Source of the DNA: Planctomycetota bacterium
GTDB lineage: Bacteria; Planctomycetota; J058; JAJDCQ01
DNA length: 64,000 nucleotides
NCBI GenBank assembly: GCA_029260755.1
Contig: JAJDCQ010000065.1
Location: 118,204 to 182,203 of the forward strand
Direction of reading: 5' to 3'
Numbering within the stretch: the stretch's first letter is position 1; each line of letters opens with the position of its first letter. Under the pieces are notes generated by a model. It had not been told where the DNA came from and did no database searches. It saw only the letters and a program-made list of their open reading frames with translations. Below, in pieces: positions 60,011 through 64,000 of this stretch. A program made the translations under genes and the position numbers.

Positions 60011-61723
60011 TCAGGACGGATCGCTCTCCAGGCGCGGGATCCGGACGCCGCGCTCGCGGGCGCAGGCGATCGCCTCCTCGTAGCCGGCGTCGACGTGTCG
60101 CATGACGCCGGTGCCCGGGTCGTTCTCGAGGACGCGGGCGAGCTTCGCCGCGGCCTCGTCGGTCCCGTCGGCGACCACGACCATCCCGGCGTGGATCGAG
60201 TAGCCGATCCCGACGCCGCCGCCGTGGTGGAGGCTCACCCACGACGCGCCGCTGCCGACGTTGAGCATCGCGTTGAGGAGCGGCCAGTCGGCGATCGCGT
60301 CGCTCCCGTCCTTCATGGCCTCGGTCTCGCGATAGGGCGAGGCGACCGAGCCGCTGTCGAGGTGGTCGCGGCCGATCGCGATCGGCGCGCTCACCTTCCC
60401 CGCCCGGACGAGGTCGTTCATCACCAGCCCCATCTTCGCGCGGTCTCCGTAGCCGAGCCAGCAGATCCGGCAGGGGAGCCCCTGGAAGTGGACCTTCTCG
60501 CGGGCCTGCCGGATCCAGCGGCAGAGCGGCTCGTCGTCGGGGAACGTCGCGAGGACCGCGTCGTCGGTCGCGTGGATGTCCTTCGGGTCGCCCGAGAGAG
60601 CCGCCCAGCGAAACGGCCCCTTGCCCTCGCAGAAGAGCGGCCGGATGTAGGCGGGGACGAAGCCGGGGAACGCGAACGCGTCGGCGACGCCCGCCTTCTC
60701 GGCCTGCGCGCGGATGTTGTTGCCGTAGTCGAACGTGACGGCGCCGGCTCGCTGGAGATCGAGCATCGCGCGGACGTGCTCGGCGACCGTCGCGAAGCTC
60801 CGCTCCTGGTACGCCTTCGGGTCGCTCGCCCGCAGCGCGAGGGCCTCGGCGAGGCTCATCCCGTTCGGGACGTAGCCGTTCAGCATGTCGTGGCTGCTCG
60901 TCTGGTCGGTCAGGACCTCGGGCACCCAGCCGCGCCGGACGAGCTCGGGCAGGACGTCGGCCGCGTTCCCGACCAGCCCGACCGAGAGCGGCTCGCCGTC
61001 GGCGGCCGCCCCGTCGACCGCCGCGATCGCCGCGTCGAGGTCGGTCTCCATCCGGTCGACGTAGCCGGTGCCGAGCCGCTTCTCGATCCGCTGCGGATCG
61101 ACGTCCACGCCGAGGAACGCCGCCCCGCACATCGTCGCGGCGAGCGGCTGCGCTCCGCCCATGCCGCCGAGGCCGGCGGTGAGCACCCGCTTCCCGGCGA
61201 GCGACCCGCCGAAGTGCTCCTGCGCGACGGCCGCGAACGTCTCGTAGGTCCCCTGGAGGATCCCCTGCGTCCCGATGTAGATCCAGCTCCCGGCCGTCAT
61301 CTGGCCGTACATCGTGAGGCCGGCCGCCTCGAGCCGCCGGAACTCATCCCAGTTGGCCCAGTTCGGGACGAGGTGGCTGTTCGCGATCAGGACGCGCGGC
61401 GCCCACGGGTTCGTCCGGAAGATCCCGACCGGCCGCCCGCTCTGGACGAGCAGCGTCTCGTCCTCGGCGAGCGTCTCGAGGCTGGCCACGATCGCGGCGA
61501 CGTCGGCCCACGAGCGCGCCGCCCGGCCGCTCCCGCCGTAGACGACGAGCGACCGCGGATCCTCGGCGACCTCCTCGTCGAGGTTGTTCAAGAGCATCCG
61601 CTTCGCCGCCTCGGCCGCCCACGTCCGAGCCGTCCGCTCGACGCCGCGCGGGGCGCGGACGGGGAAGTAGCCGTCGGCGTCGGGCGGGATCGGCGGAGGG
61701 TTCGAAGGGCTCGGAGTCGTCAT
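60011..61723 (-). CDS. hutU: urocanate hydratase (urocanase)
   Basis: A protein of 570 aa, normal length. Family marks: [14 protein letters not shown] near the start, the long conserved [20 protein letters not shown] segment, seen here as [19 protein letters not shown], the NAD-binding [13 protein letters not shown], the active-site region [13 protein letters not shown] with its Cys, and [19 protein letters not shown], cut here as [17 protein letters not shown]. It hydrates urocanate to imidazolonepropionate with tightly bound NAD+, the second step of histidine degradation. The other hut genes (hutH, hutI, hutG) are not in the window, so it stands alone. The gap to the next upstream gene is 19 bp, so it may be cotranscribed with it. 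Start ATG has GGAGAG upstream. Confidence 0.97.
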   Translation of the reverse strand: MTTPSPSNPPPIPPDADGYFPVRAPRGVERTARTWAAEAAKRMLLNNLDEEVAEDPRSLVVYGGSGRAARSWADVAAIVASLETLAEDETLLVQSGRPVGIFRTNPWAPRVLIANSHLVPNWANWDEFRRLEAAGLTMYGQMTAGSWIYIGTQGILQGTYETFAAVAQEHFGGSLAGKRVLTAGLGGMGGAQPLAATMCGAAFLGVDVDPQRIEKRLGTGYVDRMETDLDAAIAAVDGAAADGEPLSVGLVGNAADVLPELVRRGWVPEVLTDQTSSHDMLNGYVPNGMSLAEALALRASDPKAYQERSFATVAEHVRAMLDLQRAGAVTFDYGNNIRAQAEKAGVADAFAFPGFVPAYIRPLFCEGKGPFRWAALSGDPKDIHATDDAVLATFPDDEPLCRWIRQAREKVHFQGLPCRICWLGYGDRAKMGLVMNDLVRAGKVSAPIAIGRDHLDSGSVASPYRETEAMKDGSDAIADWPLLNAMLNVGSGASWVSLHHGGGVGIGYSIHAGMVVVADGTDEAAAKLARVLENDPGTGVMRHVDAGYEEAIACARERGVRIPRLESDPS

Positions 61724-61742
61724 CGGTCTCTCCGCGGAGGCG

Positions 61743-62669
61743 TCACGGGATGGGCTCGGCGCTCATCTTGCCCGTGCGGTCGATCTTGAAGTGGATCACG
61801 AACTTCGTCGGTCCCCGGTAGGCGACCGTGATGCCGCTGAAGCGAGTCTCGTAGTCGAGCGAGCCGAAGGGAGAGCTCGCGTCGAGGGAGAGGTCGAGGG
61901 TGCCCTTCCAGCTCAGCTTCCCGTTCTTGAGGGGCGCCCCGTCAAGGGCGCCGCGTCGAATCGTGACGTCGGCGGCGACCGCCCCGAACCGCGTCTCGTG
62001 CTCGTCGCGCACCGAGACGAGGCGCGCCTCGGCGGAGCTCCCCTCGCGCTCGAGCTCGCCCTTCGGCACGCCGAGCGCCGTCACGAGCGGGTCGAGGGCG
62101 AGCTCCCAGCTCGCGCCGACGGCGACCGCCGCCTCCGGGAGAAAGAGCTGACGCGGCTTCGGACCCTGCTCGGCCTGGTCGAAGTGGGCCGCGAGGAACT
62201 TCTGCTGCCGCTCGTCGAGCTTGCCCGCGTCCGGCCCTTCGACCGAGAAGGTGCGCTCGCCAGACGAGCCCTCGAGCAGGATCGCCTTGCCGTCGAGCCC
62301 TAGGTCGTGACGGCCGTCGTCGTCCTCGAGCACCGAGGTCGAGAACGTCGCCCGCGCGCGGGTGACCTCCTCCTCGCCCTCGACCTCGAGGATCTCGAAG
62401 TCGCAGGAGTAGCGGGTGCGCCAGAACGCCGACTCGGTGCGGACGTACCGGCCGTTGGCCTCGTACTTCCGCTCGACCTTCTCGAACAGGGTGGCCGTCT
62501 GCTTGAAACGCCAGCCCTTCCGCTGCGGGGTCGTTCGCTCGAACGCGACCTTCTCGTCGTCGGCGGCGAGGCTCGATGCAGCCGAACACGACACGAAAAT
62601 CGAGAGCGCGAGGGCGGCGATCAGACGAGCGGAGCCGCCTGTCCGGACGACGGTTACGAAGCGCGACAT
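61743..62669 (-). CDS. secreted or periplasmic protein of unknown function
   Basis: A protein of 308 aa from ATG 62669 with GGGAG upstream. A signal peptide (about 1-36, hydrophobic core [13 protein letters not shown], cleavage near SLAA) precedes a soluble domain made of long strands: [40 protein letters not shown] and [20 protein letters not shown], shown here as pieces. The pattern of successive beta strands with charged turns suggests a lipocalin-like or DUF-type barrel that binds a hydrophobic ligand, but no family is recognised. It lies 19 bp upstream of hutU on the same strand, and the divergent prepilin gene starts 233 bp away. Confidence 0.72.
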   Translation of the reverse strand: MSRFVTVVRTGGSARLIAALALSIFVSCSAASSLAADDEKVAFERTTPQRKGWRFKQTATLFEKVERKYEANGRYVRTESAFWRTRYSCDFEILEVEGEEEVTRARATFSTSVLEDDDGRHDLGLDGKAILLEGSSGERTFSVEGPDAGKLDERQQKFLAAHFDQAEQGPKPRQLFLPEAAVAVGASWELALDPLVTALGVPKGELEREGSSAEARLVSVRDEHETRFGAVAADVTIRRGALDGAPLKNGKLSWKGTLDLSLDASSPFGSLDYETRFSGITVAYRGPTKFVIHFKIDRTGKMSAEPIP

Positions 62670-62762
62670 CGGTAGCTCCCTCCAGGGTAGCGCGCCGATT
62701 CTGCGGTGCCGGCGGGCGCGCGTCAACGTCCGGCCGGGTCGGTGGCAGCCTTCGAGCGGCGG

Positions 62763-62771
62763 TGCTACAAT
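62763..62771 (+). promoter_or_regulatory. extended -10 promoter element of the prepilin gene
   Basis: GTGCTACAAT contains TACAAT (62766-62771) with TG one base upstream, an extended -10. No clear -35 stands at the right distance, as is usual for extended -10 promoters. The leader to the GTG at 62903 would be about 125 nt. Confidence 0.4.
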
Positions 62772-62902
62772 GTCCGAGGCAACGCAAACCACTACATGAC
62801 AGGTAGATGCCCGTCGCGCGAGAAGCCGTGCACGAGCCGTCCCCCGACGAGCGTCATCGAGGTGGGGACAGGGGAACGACTCTCATCCCGGAGGAGACGC
62901 CC

Positions 62903-63793
62903 GTGCGTCGGTCGGCCAGTGGATTCACGATCATCGAGCTCGTCGTCGCGATGGCGCTCGCGTCGATCCTCATCGGCGTCCTCGCGTTCACGTTCCAGCA
63001 GACCAGCCGGCTCAAGAGCATCACCGACGCGCGCATCGAGGGCGTCCGCTCCGTGCAGGCGGCGTTCGACGGGATGGAGCGCGACCTTCGTCAGGTGCTG
63101 CCGGTCGACAGCGGCGGCTTCAACTTCAAGATGGTCTCGACCGAGGTCAGCGGACCCGACCCGCTGATCCGCTCCGACGCGCTGCGCTTCGTCTCGCGCA
63201 CGAGCGTCGCCGGCGACGTTCGCCTCGTCGAGATCACCTACTCCCTCAACGGACAGCGCCTCGAGCGGTCGGTCCAGCCGCTGATCTCGACGGCCAACGT
63301 CCTCACGACCGACGGCGCGGCGTCGGCCGACGTCCTCATCGATCGGCTCGAGTCGTTCACCCTCCGGTTCCTCCCGCGCACCTTCGACGACGGCGAGGCC
63401 GGCAAGGTCTACCTCGACCCCGACACCAGCGGAGGCGCGACCGAGACCGGAGCCGCCTTCGTCGGGTCGGGCACCGAGGACGGCGCCATCGTCGGAGGCG
63501 AGTTCTCCGCGTCCGGCGCCGACCGGGTGAAGCTCGGGCTGTTCGACGAGAACGACTCGATCTCCCTGTTCCGGCCGTCCGGTCCGTCGATCGGCTTCGC
63601 GCCGGGACGTTTCACCGTCCAGACGGTCAATCCGGGCGCGAACCCGACGATCGACCTGATCGAGAACGTCGCCGACACCGACTCGCTCACCTGGCAGGCG
63701 ATCCTCTACCCGCGCGGCATCTCGGTCGAGGTGAGGATCCGCGATCGCGTCGGCGTCACCAGCATCACGCGGAACATGCGCGTCGGCGGCTGA
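62903..63793 (+). CDS. type II/IV pseudopilin, GspJ-like prepilin
   Basis: A protein of 296 aa. I start it at GTG 62903 because GGAGGAG precedes it and because this places the prepilin leader RRSASG directly at the N-terminus; the longer frame from 62807 would bury it. The class III signal G|FTIIELVVAMALAS has Phe at +1 and Glu at +5, followed by the hydrophobic helix ASILIGVLAFTFQQT. The segment RSVQAAFDGMERDLRQVLP is typical of GspJ, the minor pseudopilin that sits at the tip. A strand-rich domain follows and ends with VRIRDRVGVTSITR. It is processed by a prepilin peptidase at the inner membrane. No other gsp or pil genes are visible before the window ends. Confidence 0.85.
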   Translation: MRRSASGFTIIELVVAMALASILIGVLAFTFQQTSRLKSITDARIEGVRSVQAAFDGMERDLRQVLPVDSGGFNFKMVSTEVSGPDPLIRSDALRFVSRTSVAGDVRLVEITYSLNGQRLERSVQPLISTANVLTTDGAASADVLIDRLESFTLRFLPRTFDDGEAGKVYLDPDTSGGATETGAAFVGSGTEDGAIVGGEFSASGADRVKLGLFDENDSISLFRPSGPSIGFAPGRFTVQTVNPGANPTIDLIENVADTDSLTWQAILYPRGISVEVRIRDRVGVTSITRNMRVGG

Positions 63794-63881
63794 CCGCCGC
63801 CGCGACCATCGCGTCGGCAACGGCTTGGCGCCGCCCGAACCAATCCGCGCATGGGCTATCAACTTCGCTCAGGTCCGATGG

Positions 63882-63898
63882 GCTCGCCTTCGGCGAGC
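63882..63898. terminator. short GC hairpin after the prepilin gene
   Basis: GCTCGCC (63882-63888), a TTC loop and GGCGAGC (63892-63898) form a perfect 7-bp stem about 90 bp after the prepilin stop. There is no T-run behind it. Confidence 0.45.
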
Positions 63899-63901
63899 AG
63901 A

Positions 63902-63930
63902 TGTCACCACGGAGGCACGGAGACACGGAG
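63902..63930. repeat. CACGGAG-type dispersed repeat
   Basis: Three copies of CACGGAGN in a period of eight bases inside TGTCACCACGGAGGCACGGA and its continuation. Repeats of this composition (CACGGAGACACGGAG) are known as dispersed noncoding repeats in many environmental genomes. It lies next to the terminator-like hairpin after the prepilin gene. Confidence 0.65.
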
Positions 63931-64000
63931 AAGCGACTGAGGGCGCCGTATCCCGGCTCGCGCGAGCCGACCGGCTCCAGGGATGGCTCCCTCTCGGTCT

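Noticed and set aside
1..64000. tRNA or rRNA genes, CRISPR arrays, complete insertion sequences or phage genes.
   Set aside because: I looked for tRNA T-loops, regular spacer arrays, transposase or integrase motifs and structural phage proteins and found none that I could support.

Overview
The window is uniformly GC-rich (by eye about 70% or more), densely coded bacterial chromosome with no rRNA, tRNA, CRISPR array or insertion sequence that I could recognise. The gene content fits a large-genome, membrane-rich bacterium of the Planctomycetota or Myxococcota kind. It has four long Hanks-type Ser/Thr kinases fused to sensor-like WD40 or FG-GAP regions, many secreted lipoproteins, type IV prepilin-like proteins, and a polyunsaturated fatty acid (PUFA) type iterative synthase in the enzyme order described for myxobacteria. 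I lean to Planctomycetota on the style of the kinases, but the sequence alone does not settle it.

Left part (1-7.5 kb): three overlapping beta-ketoacyl-synthase-family genes run off the left edge: an active condensing enzyme, a chain-length-factor-like partner whose catalytic Cys is Glu, and a truncated third member. A LolB-like lipoprotein is transcribed divergently from a near-consensus promoter. Next come a large lipoprotein with a seven-repeat kelch part, an unusual Asn-Pro-Leu repeat and a C-terminal SGNH hydrolase, and a small membrane protein.

Centre-left (7.7-31.5 kb), all on the minus strand: a pfa-type synthase (PfaD enoyl reductase; PfaA-like KS-AT-ACPx3-KR-DH; PfaC-like KS-CLF-AT-DH-DH), joined by stop/start overlap to an OleA-like acyl condensing thiolase and followed by an OleB-like alpha/beta hydrolase. 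This suggests one operon that builds a long, probably polyunsaturated, acyl chain and joins two chains head to head. Two tandem paralogous kinases with beta-propeller-type sensor regions follow.

Middle (31.8-44.1 kb): a LysM/SleB-type wall hydrolase, a sulfotransferase and hotdog thioesterase pair, a membrane kinase, a REP-like inverted repeat, a patatin whose domain is interrupted by membrane helices with an overlapping phosphodiesterase gene, an alkyltransferase-like DNA repair protein lacking the acceptor Cys, and a pseudopilin-like protein.

Right part (44.1-64 kb): a probable NAD operon (pncB, prs, a giant FG-GAP kinase, nadE). After it lie secreted and lipoprotein genes, a decayed small gene, a bacterial PARP-type zinc-finger protein, an orphan MazE/AbrB-like protein, a GST, a stand-alone urocanase (hutU) and a GspJ-like prepilin at the edge. 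Short dispersed repeats lie at 57.0-57.2 kb and 63.9 kb.
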